Positions 1 to 4,594 of a DNA stretch of 5,349 nt are shown in pieces. Location of the stretch: contig CANBZE010000168.1 of NCBI GenBank assembly GCA_947373775.1, forward strand, positions 1 through 5,349, given 5' to 3'. The stretch comes from Alphaproteobacteria bacterium. Its GTDB lineage: Bacteria; Pseudomonadota; Alphaproteobacteria; Micropepsales; Micropepsaceae. Within the stretch, counting starts at the first letter, position 1, and each line of letters starts with the position of its first letter. A model generated the notes under the pieces. The model was given only the letters and a program-made list of their open reading frames with translations. It was not told where the DNA came from and searched no databases. The translations under genes and the position numbers were made by a program.

Positions 1-49
1 TCTTCAGGTTGGCGGATATGTCCCTGACAATCGCCGGATAATCTTTCAT
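1..49 (-). CDS. Carboxymuconolactone decarboxylase-like protein, N-terminal fragment (partial)
   Basis: Only the first 16 codons of this minus-strand gene are present; the rest lies beyond the left edge. The peptide reads MKDYPAIVRDISANLK. From memory this resembles the N-terminus of small AhpD-like carboxymuconolactone-decarboxylase family proteins, which start with a similar 'DY..I..DISANL.KL' stretch and carry a CxxC redox pair further on that cannot be seen here. The ATG at 49-47 is preceded by a GGGGTGA stretch that could serve as a weak ribosome binding site. The gene diverges from the rhodanese gene, with about 118 bp between the two starts, and shares that upstream region with a near-match FNR/FixK box. 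The family assignment rests on 16 residues and is tentative; that a gene starts here is more certain than its identity. Confidence 0.5.
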   Translation of the reverse strand, partial: MKDYPAIVRDISANLK

Positions 50-100
50 GTGTCACCCCGGTTTTAAAGGCCAGATTGCACCCTCCATTCGCCCCGCGGG

Positions 101-114
101 TTGATCTGGCACAA
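101..114. promoter_or_regulatory. Near-match FNR/FixK-type box
   Basis: The site TTGATCTGGCACAA keeps the left half TTGAT and the CAA end of the TTGAT-N4-ATCAA consensus, with two mismatches in the right half. Its centre lies 60 bp before the ATG of the rhodanese gene. If it acts at -41.5, the matching -10 position holds TAGGGT (137-142), which keeps the key T, A and final T. It could also serve the divergent minus-strand gene, 58 bp away. Functional binding is inferred. Confidence 0.45.
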
Positions 115-167
115 TGTCTCGACCGGCAGCGTGCGGTAGGGTGGTGTAAGCGCAGTTGGGGTACCCC

Positions 168-677
168 ATGTCAGTGAAAACAGTCGATCCGGCCACGTTG
201 CGCCAATGGCTTGAGCAGGGCAGCGCACTGCTGGTTGATGTGCGCGAACCGGCCGAACACCGTTCCCGGAATATCGTCCAGGCCCGCCCCATTCCGCTCG
301 GGAAGATCGATGCGACACAGCTGCCCGAAGGAGGGCGAATTGTTGTCCATTGTCTGAAAGGCGGCCGTGGTGCATCGGCCTGCGAAAAGCTGATCCGTCA
401 GAACCCCAGGCTTGAAGTTTACAATCTGGCAGGTGGAATTGACGCCTGGGCGGCTGCGGGACTGCCCATCAGGACGGGCGGTTTCGTTCTCCCGCTCGAC
501 CGCCGGGTTCAATTGACCATTGGCATCGCACTCGTGGCGGCTTCAGGACTGGCACTCTTCGTCAGTCCCTTGTTCGGGGTAATCTCTGGTGTCCTGGGCC
601 TGGGATTATTGGTGGCCGGCGCAACAGGCTTTTGCGGCCTTGCGCGGGTCATGGCGCACGCACCGTGGAACAAATGA
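168..677 (+). CDS. Membrane-anchored rhodanese: rhodanese domain plus DUF2892 (YgaP-like)
   Basis: This 169-residue protein has a single rhodanese domain (about residues 5-101) followed by a two-helix DUF2892 membrane module (about 105-169). The layout matches inner-membrane sulfurtransferases such as YgaP, which move sulfane sulfur at the cytoplasmic face. Visible rhodanese features are LLVDVREPAEH near residues 21-31, the active-site loop HCLKGGRG with the likely catalytic Cys62, and the closing LAGGIDAWAAAG motif. The loop is slightly unlike the common C-x-x-G-x-R form. The membrane helices span about 116-132 and 136-152, and the end GFCGLARVMAHAPWNK is typical of DUF2892. I chose ATG 168, with GGGG six bases upstream, over an in-frame TTG at 156 that would add four residues. 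The next gene follows directly and overlaps or abuts it, so the two are probably co-transcribed. The physiological sulfur donor and acceptor are unknown. Confidence 0.9.
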   Translation: MSVKTVDPATLRQWLEQGSALLVDVREPAEHRSRNIVQARPIPLGKIDATQLPEGGRIVVHCLKGGRGASACEKLIRQNPRLEVYNLAGGIDAWAAAGLPIRTGGFVLPLDRRVQLTIGIALVAASGLALFVSPLFGVISGVLGLGLLVAGATGFCGLARVMAHAPWNK

Positions 678-697
678 ATGGAAAGAGAGCGAACCGC

Positions 698-895
698 ATG
701 AGACCGAACATTGGAAGCATGGACAGAATTGCCCGGGTCATCCTTGGCCTTCTTCTGCTGGCCTATGCCCTTCAACTTGGCTTTCCGGCTACAGGATGGA
801 ACTGGGTGGGTTGGATCGGCGTGGTGCCCATTCTGACGGCCGTCGTTCGCTATTGTCCGGCTTACAGCCTGGTCGGCATCAGAACAGGCCGCTGA
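698..895 (+). CDS. DUF2892 family two-helix membrane protein
   Basis: A 65-residue inner-membrane protein of the DUF2892 (YgaP transmembrane) family. It begins MRPNIGSMDRIARVILG, the usual N-terminal motif, has two hydrophobic helices (about 11-27 and 36-50), and ends with the family motif RYCPAYSLVGI (Cys53). It is thus a stand-alone paralogue of the membrane module at the end of the rhodanese just upstream. The start at 698 is preferred because GGAAAGAG (680-687) sits 10 bases before it and the family usually starts here. An in-frame ATG at 674 would add eight residues and overlap the rhodanese stop as ATGA, so translational coupling is possible either way. The role is unknown; pairing with the rhodanese suggests work at the same membrane site, perhaps in sulfur handling. 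Confidence 0.85.
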   Translation: MRPNIGSMDRIARVILGLLLLAYALQLGFPATGWNWVGWIGVVPILTAVVRYCPAYSLVGIRTGR

Positions 896-896
896 C

Positions 897-915
897 GCGG
901 TCCATGTCCGCTTTT
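897..915 (+). terminator. Possible weak intrinsic terminator
   Basis: GCGG (897-900) pairs with CCGC (908-911) and TTTT (912-915) follows, two bases after the DUF2892 stop codon. The stem is only four base pairs, so this is weak. The site overlaps the first copy of the interspersed palindrome, which may itself be the relevant structure. Confidence 0.2.
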
Positions 916-932
916 GGCGCCAGGCGGGCATT
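904..932 (+). repeat. 29-bp interspersed imperfect palindrome, copy A
   Basis: The unit starts ATGTCCGC and ends GCGGGCATT around a TTTTGGCGCC core. The arms ATGTCCGC and GCGGGCAT pair over 8 bp as RNA, with one G-U pair. It aligns without gaps to copies B and C at 22 of 29 positions each. It lies between the convergent DUF2892 and outer-membrane protein genes. Confidence 0.55.
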
Positions 933-969
933 GGCTCCCCGGAACGGAGGTTGGCCGAGCTGGTGGGAG

Positions 970-1728
970 TCAGAAGGTTGATTGGATAGCGAGGTAATAC
1001 GAGAGCTGATTTGCGAGCGCGGCGTTCTGCAGGCCCCGGCCACCGGAAAACAGCAGATGATAATGCTCGTTGAAGTCATAGATGCCGCCAACATTGAAGC
1101 CGGTGGTATCTCCGCCGCCAATGGTGTCCGCGGTCTGATGAAAAACCTCCACGCCCAGGGCAAGGCTTTTTGACACCTGGTTTTGCAAGAGCCATCCTGC
1201 GAACCAGTAGTTTTGATTGCCCAGGCCTGGATTGTGCCAGAACCCGCCACCGCCGTAGGTTGTCCAGTCTCCGAAATCCTTCTGCAGCCAGACAGGAAGA
1301 AACTCCCGCATTTCACCTGCGCCCAGACCGCGTTGGGAATCGCCGGTCGGGATTTCCATGAGCGGGAATATCCCCACTTGCGGGTACCAGTCATTGTCGC
1401 CCGGGGTGACAAGCCGGTACTTCGCACCAAGCTCCAAGTCGCCCGATCCCACCTGCATGGTGCCGCCGCCGGGACTGTCAAACGCCAAGGGTGCAATAAC
1501 GTGAAGCTGCAAGTTGGGGGCAGCACCGTAATTGACCTCGACGCCCGCCAGCGTACCGCCGGTATCGCCCCTCACATGCGTCCCGGCCGTAAAGCCGTAA
1601 ACCTCCCAATGGCCCAGATCGACGGGTTCAGGATCGTCGGTGAGGAACGGAGGGCCTGCATAGCCTGGCGAGGAGATGACCGCGAACAGCGTGAGAAGCG
1701 CCGCAATGTTCGACAGAACCCTCTGCAC
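970..1728 (-). CDS. Secreted outer-membrane beta-barrel protein (phenol MetA-degradation/'transporter' type)
   Basis: A 252-residue exported protein. Residues 1-24 form a signal peptide with an Ala-Leu-rich core and a likely cut after PGYA. The mature part begins GPPFLTDDPEPVDLGHWEVY, an N-terminus I recognise from proteins annotated as outer-membrane 'transporter' or Phenol_MetA_deg-type barrels. The rest is rich in Gly and in alternating aromatic and polar residues, as in beta strands, and the chain ends in Phe (YYLAIQSTF), the usual barrel-assembly signal. The start is GTG 1728, supported by GAGGG nine bases upstream. It lies 50 bp downstream of the cytochrome c gene on the same strand, so the two probably form an operon with the cytochrome first. 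The substrate is not known; the barrel may be a channel for a hydrophobic or small organic compound. Barrel topology is well supported, function is inference. Confidence 0.8.
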   Translation of the reverse strand: MQRVLSNIAALLTLFAVISSPGYAGPPFLTDDPEPVDLGHWEVYGFTAGTHVRGDTGGTLAGVEVNYGAAPNLQLHVIAPLAFDSPGGGTMQVGSGDLELGAKYRLVTPGDNDWYPQVGIFPLMEIPTGDSQRGLGAGEMREFLPVWLQKDFGDWTTYGGGGFWHNPGLGNQNYWFAGWLLQNQVSKSLALGVEVFHQTADTIGGGDTTGFNVGGIYDFNEHYHLLFSGGRGLQNAALANQLSYYLAIQSTF

Positions 1729-1737
1729 CTTAACTTA

Positions 1738-1742
1738 CCCTC
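1738..1742 (-). promoter_or_regulatory. Ribosome binding site fixing a GTG start
   Basis: GAGGG on the minus strand lies nine bases before GTG 1728. It supports this non-ATG start for the outer-membrane protein, which also gives a well-formed signal peptide. Confidence 0.6.
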
Positions 1743-1778
1743 GCAAACCGACCGGTCAGGCGTCGCCGCATCTGCGTC

Positions 1779-2096
1779 CTATTTCAAGCTCATAATGTAT
1801 GCGAAGACATTTTTCTTGTCCTCGCTTCGCAGTATCAGGTTCGGCATGCTGGGATGTGGTGTCTCGAACCAGACATGCAGCTTTGTTGCCGTCATGCCCG
1901 GTGACCGCGCCAGACTGCGGAAGCCGGGGGCGTAGCGATTGGGCGAATGAACCTTGTTTCTGCCCACCGCATGGCACTGAGAGCAGGCGGCCTCGGCGAA
2001 ATTCTCTCCCTGGCGCGCATCGCCCTCAGGTTGCGATCTGGCGCCGTGGGGCATCAGGACCAGCGCGGCAATGATCAGAGCGTGGATGTTCTTCAT
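1779..2096 (-). CDS. Small periplasmic c-type cytochrome (monoheme)
   Basis: A 105-residue class I-like cytochrome c. A signal peptide of about 21 residues (MKNIHALIIAALVLMPHG, cut near ARS/Q) sends it to the periplasm. One haem-binding motif, C38-S-Q-C41-H42, follows a helix (ARQGENFAEAA). Met84 in HPSMPN is the likely sixth haem ligand, and the C-terminal helix (DKKNVFAYIMSLK) is also typical. The mature size of about 84 residues suits a small electron carrier. The ATG at 2096 has AGGGA four bases upstream. It is the first gene of a probable two-gene unit with the outer-membrane barrel. A perfect FNR/FixK box lies about 96 bp upstream of its start and could control it, the divergent gene, or both. 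The redox partner is unknown. Confidence 0.9.
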   Translation of the reverse strand: MKNIHALIIAALVLMPHGARSQPEGDARQGENFAEAACSQCHAVGRNKVHSPNRYAPGFRSLARSPGMTATKLHVWFETPHPSMPNLILRSEDKKNVFAYIMSLK

Positions 2097-2185
2097 GTTG
2101 TCCCTGCTTTTCCTGCATTTTCAACCATGTCGCGAACGGCGCGTTGCGCTCGCGCAAACCGGCCGATCCCTGAAAGGGCGCCATC

Positions 2186-2199
2186 TTGATCCTGATCAA
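2186..2199. promoter_or_regulatory. Perfect FNR/FixK-type box
   Basis: TTGATCCTGATCAA is an exact TTGAT-N4-ATCAA dyad, the binding sequence of FNR/FixK/Anr-type regulators. It lies between the divergent cytochrome c gene (96 bp from centre to ATG) and the secreted-protein gene (60 bp from centre to ATG). At the class II position (-41.5) the plus-strand gene would start transcription near 2234. The -10 sequence there, TTTTCT, is poor, and the minus-strand equivalent is poorer still. Confidence 0.75.
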
Positions 2200-2221
2200 T
2201 TACCAGTCCCCCAAATTGGTG

Positions 2222-2251
2222 TTTTCTGCAAACACCGGGGAATGCAGAAAA
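2222..2251 (+). promoter_or_regulatory. Inverted repeat enclosing the ribosome binding site of the secreted protein
   Basis: TTTTCTGCA (2222-2230) and TGCAGAAAA (2243-2251) are perfect 9-bp inverted repeats, 21 bp centre to centre, ending immediately before ATG 2252. The 12-base loop contains GGGGA, the likely ribosome binding site. A competing 7-bp hairpin, GGTGTTT/AAACACC (2218-2224 with 2230-2236), uses the same left arm. It may be an RNA switch at translation start or a DNA operator; the sequence alone cannot decide. Confidence 0.45.
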
Positions 2252-2653
2252 ATGCGATGCCTACCTAGACCACGCGGCACGGGCACTATCGGCAAGTCGG
2301 CCAACCATGGGGCGTTCCTTCGGGCTTTGGCCCTGTGCGCCTCCACTGTCTATATGGGTGGAATGGCCAATGCTGTCGCCGCGCCAGTCATGATCATTTC
2401 ATACGGATCAAATAACTGCGAAAGATTCACGCGCGCACCCCTTCGAGACAAGCAAATGTATCTGGTTTGGTCGGAGGGGTTCATCTCTGGCCTTAATACC
2501 AGGGATGTCGGTGACCAGAGGATGGCAGGCTTGTTTTGGAAGCAATCCGCCAATTCCGCGTGGCTTCAGGATTATTGTTTGAAAAGCCCACAGCAGAGCT
2601 TCCTGTCCGCGGTTGAGTCACTGCGAACCGCTTTGGGCGGTCGCAAGCCATAA
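2252..2653 (+). CDS. Secreted two-cysteine protein of unknown function
   Basis: A 133-residue protein that I cannot name. Residues 1-44 look like a signal peptide with an unusually long basic N-region (MRCLPRPRG..., about 20 residues), a hydrophobic core near ALALCASTVYMGG, and a likely cut after AVAA. The mature part has two cysteines, Cys56 (SNNC) and Cys109 (DYC), that could form a disulfide. It also has a WSEGFISGLN motif (73-82) and a helical end (PQQSFLSAVESLRTAL). This pattern of C, then W-x-x-GF-x-SG, then YC is one I associate with small uncharacterised exported proteobacterial proteins. ATG 2252 is preferred because GGGGA lies 10 bases upstream and it directly precedes the signal peptide; an in-frame TTG at 2186 lies inside the FNR box. 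It diverges from the cytochrome gene and is probably controlled by that box. Confidence 0.7.
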   Translation: MRCLPRPRGTGTIGKSANHGAFLRALALCASTVYMGGMANAVAAPVMIISYGSNNCERFTRAPLRDKQMYLVWSEGFISGLNTRDVGDQRMAGLFWKQSANSAWLQDYCLKSPQQSFLSAVESLRTALGGRKP

Positions 2654-2687
2654 TCATAACTTGCTACCGCATTGCACAAGCAGGCGA

Positions 2688-2716
2688 ATGACCGCTTTTA
2701 GCGCGGAGCGGACGTT
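2688..2716 (+). repeat. 29-bp interspersed imperfect palindrome, copy B
   Basis: The unit starts ATGACCGC and ends GCGGACGTT around TTTTAGCGCG. The arms pair with one mismatch and one G-U. It matches copy A at 22 and copy C at 21 of 29 positions. It starts 35 bp after the stop of the secreted-protein gene. Confidence 0.55.
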
Positions 2717-2799
2717 CGTGGTTCGGGCAATTGTGAGGCCTGAAGGTACGGCTTTCGTCCTTCAATCTTGGACAGTTTCAAACTGAAGAGGTGCCCAGT

Positions 2800-2813
2800 T
2801 TGATCCCAATCAA
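2800..2813. promoter_or_regulatory. Perfect FNR/FixK-type box with matching -10
   Basis: TTGATCCCAATCAA is a second exact TTGAT-N4-ATCAA site. Its centre lies 64-65 bp before the start codon of the next gene. At the class II geometry the -10 hexamer falls at 2836-2841, where GATAGT matches TATAAT at four of six positions, inside an AT-richer patch (TAATGATAG). This is the best promoter match of the three boxes in the window. Confidence 0.75.
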
Positions 2814-2870
2814 GGCAAAATCGCGGGCGTGTAATGATAGTCGAAGGGCTTTGCAAAATTTGGAGGCCTA

Positions 2871-3128
2871 ATGCCCGCTGATGAGAAGCCTTTTTCAGTT
2901 GTCGAATATGAGCGAATGGCCAACGAACTCGATAAGTTGGCTGACGCTATACGCCTGAAGCCGCAGATGAACCATCATTTTTGCGGAAAGACTGACGCTC
3001 CTGGCCAAACAGATGCGCGACGACCAAAACCGCATATACCCAAAAGCTTGAGCGAAATAAGCGAATTATCGGAGCGCCAATTTTGTTGTCGCCCTGTGTG
3101 CGCTAATGCGCAAACTGGACGTGGCTGA
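2871..3128 (+). CDS. Small helical protein of unknown function, probably frameshifted
   Basis: The open frame encodes 85 residues, starting at an ATG with a strong GGAGG four bases upstream and a perfect FNR/FixK box further up. The first 36 or so residues (EYERMANELDKLADAIRLK...) are amphipathic and helical. After HHF the frame turns into a Cys-, Arg- and Pro-rich stretch with poor codon choice that does not look like protein. Dropping one T from the TTTTT run at 2978-2982 restores a helical sequence, FAERLTLLAKQMRDDQNR, ending at TGA 3049-3051 and giving 59 residues in all. That version resembles small alphaproteobacterial hypothetical proteins with a 'YE.MA..LD.LA' start. I therefore think the true gene is 2871-3051 with a one-base frameshift, either real or a sequencing or assembly error. 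The function is unknown. Confidence 0.6.
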   Translation: MPADEKPFSVVEYERMANELDKLADAIRLKPQMNHHFCGKTDAPGQTDARRPKPHIPKSLSEISELSERQFCCRPVCANAQTGRG

Positions 3129-3156
3129 TGGCTCCTCTTGGCGCAAAGCGGACATT
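3128..3156 (+). repeat. 29-bp interspersed imperfect palindrome, copy C
   Basis: The unit starts ATGGCTCC and ends GCGGACATT around TCTTGGCGCA. The left arm is degraded but the right arm and core match the other copies (22 of 29 to A, 21 of 29 to B). It lies in the gap between the small frameshifted gene and the convergent YihY gene. Confidence 0.45.
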
Positions 3157-3220
3157 TCGTGCCAGCCGAAAAAGGCCATGTAAGGAAGGAATGATCCCCA
3201 TGCTGAACCGGGGCCCCGTG

Positions 3221-4075
3221 TCAGTCCTTCTGCCTCTGGCTGCCGTAGCGGCGGGCCCAGACCTTGCTGAACTCGGCGCCCAGCAGGAAAACCTGCGCCG
3301 AGTAATAAACCCAGATCAGCAGAACGATGATGCCGCCGGCGGCGCCATAGATATTGGCGGTGATGAAGTTGGCCAGGAAATAGCCGATCAGGGTCTGACC
3401 GGCCTCGAACAGGATGGCGGTGCCGCAACTGGCCACGATCACGTCGCGCCACATCAGCTTGATGTTGGGCAGCAGCTTGTAGATCGCCGCGAACAGCAGG
3501 GCGACGATGATGAAGGAAATTTCGAAGTTGATGAGGCCGATCACGACTTCCGAGAAATTGGTGTAGCGGTCCAGCAGACGGCCCAGCACCCGGATGCCGG
3601 TGGCCAGCACCACGGAAAACAGCAGCAGCACCCCCAACCCGATCACCAGGGTGAGGCTCATCACCCGGCCGCGCAGCAGCTGGTAGAAATAGGATTCGTG
3701 GCGGGGCGCCTTCCAGATCACGTTCAGCGCATCCTCGATCTCGGTAAAGAAGCCGGAAGCCGTGACCACCAGTGCCACCACGCCGATCAGGCTGCCGGCC
3801 AGGGTGTGCTGGGCGCTGCGTACATGCAGGATGGCGAGCTGCACCAGATCGGCGCTTTCCGAACTCATGATGCGGGTCAGCTGTTCATGCACGGCGCGGC
3901 TGGCGGCGGCCTGGCCCAGGCCCAGGGCGGCGATGGCGGTGGCGATGAACAGCACCGGGGCGATGGCCGTGACCGCATAAAAGGAGATGGCCGCACCGCG
4001 TGACAGGGCGTTGTCGTCGATGAAGGCGTTGACGCCCTCTTTCAACATTATCCAGACAGGGAAGCGGCGGGGCAC
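3221..4075 (-). CDS. YihY/virulence factor BrkB family inner-membrane protein
   Basis: A 284-residue polytopic inner-membrane protein of the YihY/BrkB family (once called ribonuclease BN by mistake); its biochemical role is unresolved. Family signatures are the N-terminal NALSRGAAISFYAV (about residues 22-35), the FFTEIEDALNVIWKAPR stretch, LPNIKLMWRDV, and the C-terminal YGAAGGIIVLLIWVYYSAQ followed by FLLGAEFSKVWA. About six hydrophobic helices are visible, and the length is normal for the family. I chose GTG 4075 because AAGGAA lies nine bases upstream and the family normally begins just before this point. An in-frame GTG at 4129 would add 18 residues unlike the family and has no good ribosome binding site. 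It diverges from the AsmA fragment over a 114-bp gap. Confidence 0.88.
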   Translation of the reverse strand: MPRRFPVWIMLKEGVNAFIDDNALSRGAAISFYAVTAIAPVLFIATAIAALGLGQAAASRAVHEQLTRIMSSESADLVQLAILHVRSAQHTLAGSLIGVVALVVTASGFFTEIEDALNVIWKAPRHESYFYQLLRGRVMSLTLVIGLGVLLLFSVVLATGIRVLGRLLDRYTNFSEVVIGLINFEISFIIVALLFAAIYKLLPNIKLMWRDVIVASCGTAILFEAGQTLIGYFLANFITANIYGAAGGIIVLLIWVYYSAQVFLLGAEFSKVWARRYGSQRQKD

Positions 4076-4084
4076 GGAATCAGG

Positions 4085-4090
4085 TTCCTT
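4085..4090 (-). promoter_or_regulatory. Ribosome binding site deciding the YihY start
   Basis: AAGGAA on the minus strand lies nine bases before GTG 4075. It favours this start over the longer reading from GTG 4129. Confidence 0.55.
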
Positions 4091-4189
4091 CGAAGTTCCC
4101 CAACGTAACAGGGAGACAGAAAGTTGCACCCATTGCGCGTTTCAGGCGTTAGCCCATGGGGAGCACCACAGTTAAGTGATTGATTTGAC

Positions 4190-4465
4190 ATGTCCGTTAC
4201 GGAGCATCCGGACAAGAACGCTGGGAAATGGTCGCGTGAGGCGATGCAGGAGCGGGTGATCTCGGATTTCCGGGATTTTCGCTTCACCTGGAGCGGTTTC
4301 TTCCGCTGGACGGGAATCACCACCCTGGCGATGCTGATCACCGCCATCATCACACTTTATTTCCTGGACTGGAACCAGATGCGCGGACCGGTGGGCCGCT
4401 ATCTGTCCCATCGCACCGGGCGCGAGGTAAGGCCAAGGGTGCGCCAGTCAAGGCCCTGGCCGTGA
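4190..4465 (+). pseudogene. AsmA-family N-terminal fragment (internal-deletion remnant)
   Basis: The 91-residue reading frame starts with a cytoplasmic stretch, has one membrane helix (about 41-58), and then LDWNQMRGPVGRYLSHRTGREV, the N-terminal hallmark of AsmA-family proteins. Those are usually several hundred residues or more, anchored in the inner membrane with a large periplasmic part and linked to outer-membrane or lipid homeostasis. Here the similarity ends after Val80 and an unrelated tail (RPRVRQSRPWP) reaches TGA 4465. In another frame, 4426-4491 encodes GKAKGAPVKALAVKNAAAPRK before TAG, which looks like a basic Ala/Lys-rich C-terminus. The simplest reading is that the middle of the gene was lost and the ends joined out of frame. 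The start ATG 4190 lacks a clear ribosome binding site. It might still make a short membrane peptide. Confidence 0.65.
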
Positions 4466-4594
4466 AGAACGCGGCCGCCCCGCGGAAATAGGGAACTTCT
4501 TCCTCAGATTGGCGTTGCAAGACCGCCGCTTATTGCGTGGCGCGCTTCAATCATTTTCGAGCTTGTTGATTCCCATTTGAAAGATTGGCCGACG

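Larger units (their letters stand above)
2654..2870. other. Intergenic region, 217 bp
   Basis: No gene is seen. It contains the second palindrome copy (2688-2716), a perfect 13-bp dyad CAGTTTCAAACTG (2773-2785), the second perfect FNR/FixK box (2800-2813), a candidate -10 element, and GGAGG (2862-2866) ahead of the next gene. Confidence 0.6.

Noticed and set aside
1183..1935. 250-residue plus-strand open frame opposite the outer-membrane and cytochrome genes
   Set aside because: It is antisense to two well-supported genes and its product is rich in Arg, Pro and Cys with no recognisable domain.
3061..3183. Short plus-strand open stretch ending ...RKADISCQPKKAM before TAA 3181-3183
   Set aside because: It has only a late ATG (3106), no ribosome binding site, and overlaps palindrome copy C; not recognised as a protein.
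3203..3224. 22-bp imperfect palindrome centred on GGGGCCCC at the YihY stop codon
   Set aside because: It has no loop and no T run on the minus strand, so it does not qualify as an intrinsic terminator.
3128..4003. 291-residue plus-strand open frame rich in Gln, Asp, Gly and His
   Set aside because: It is the mirror of the YihY gene; the odd composition follows from the antisense reading of membrane codons.
4180..4193. TTGATTTGACATGT as a fourth FNR-type box before the AsmA fragment
   Set aside because: Only the left half matches; the right half has several mismatches and it runs into the start codon.
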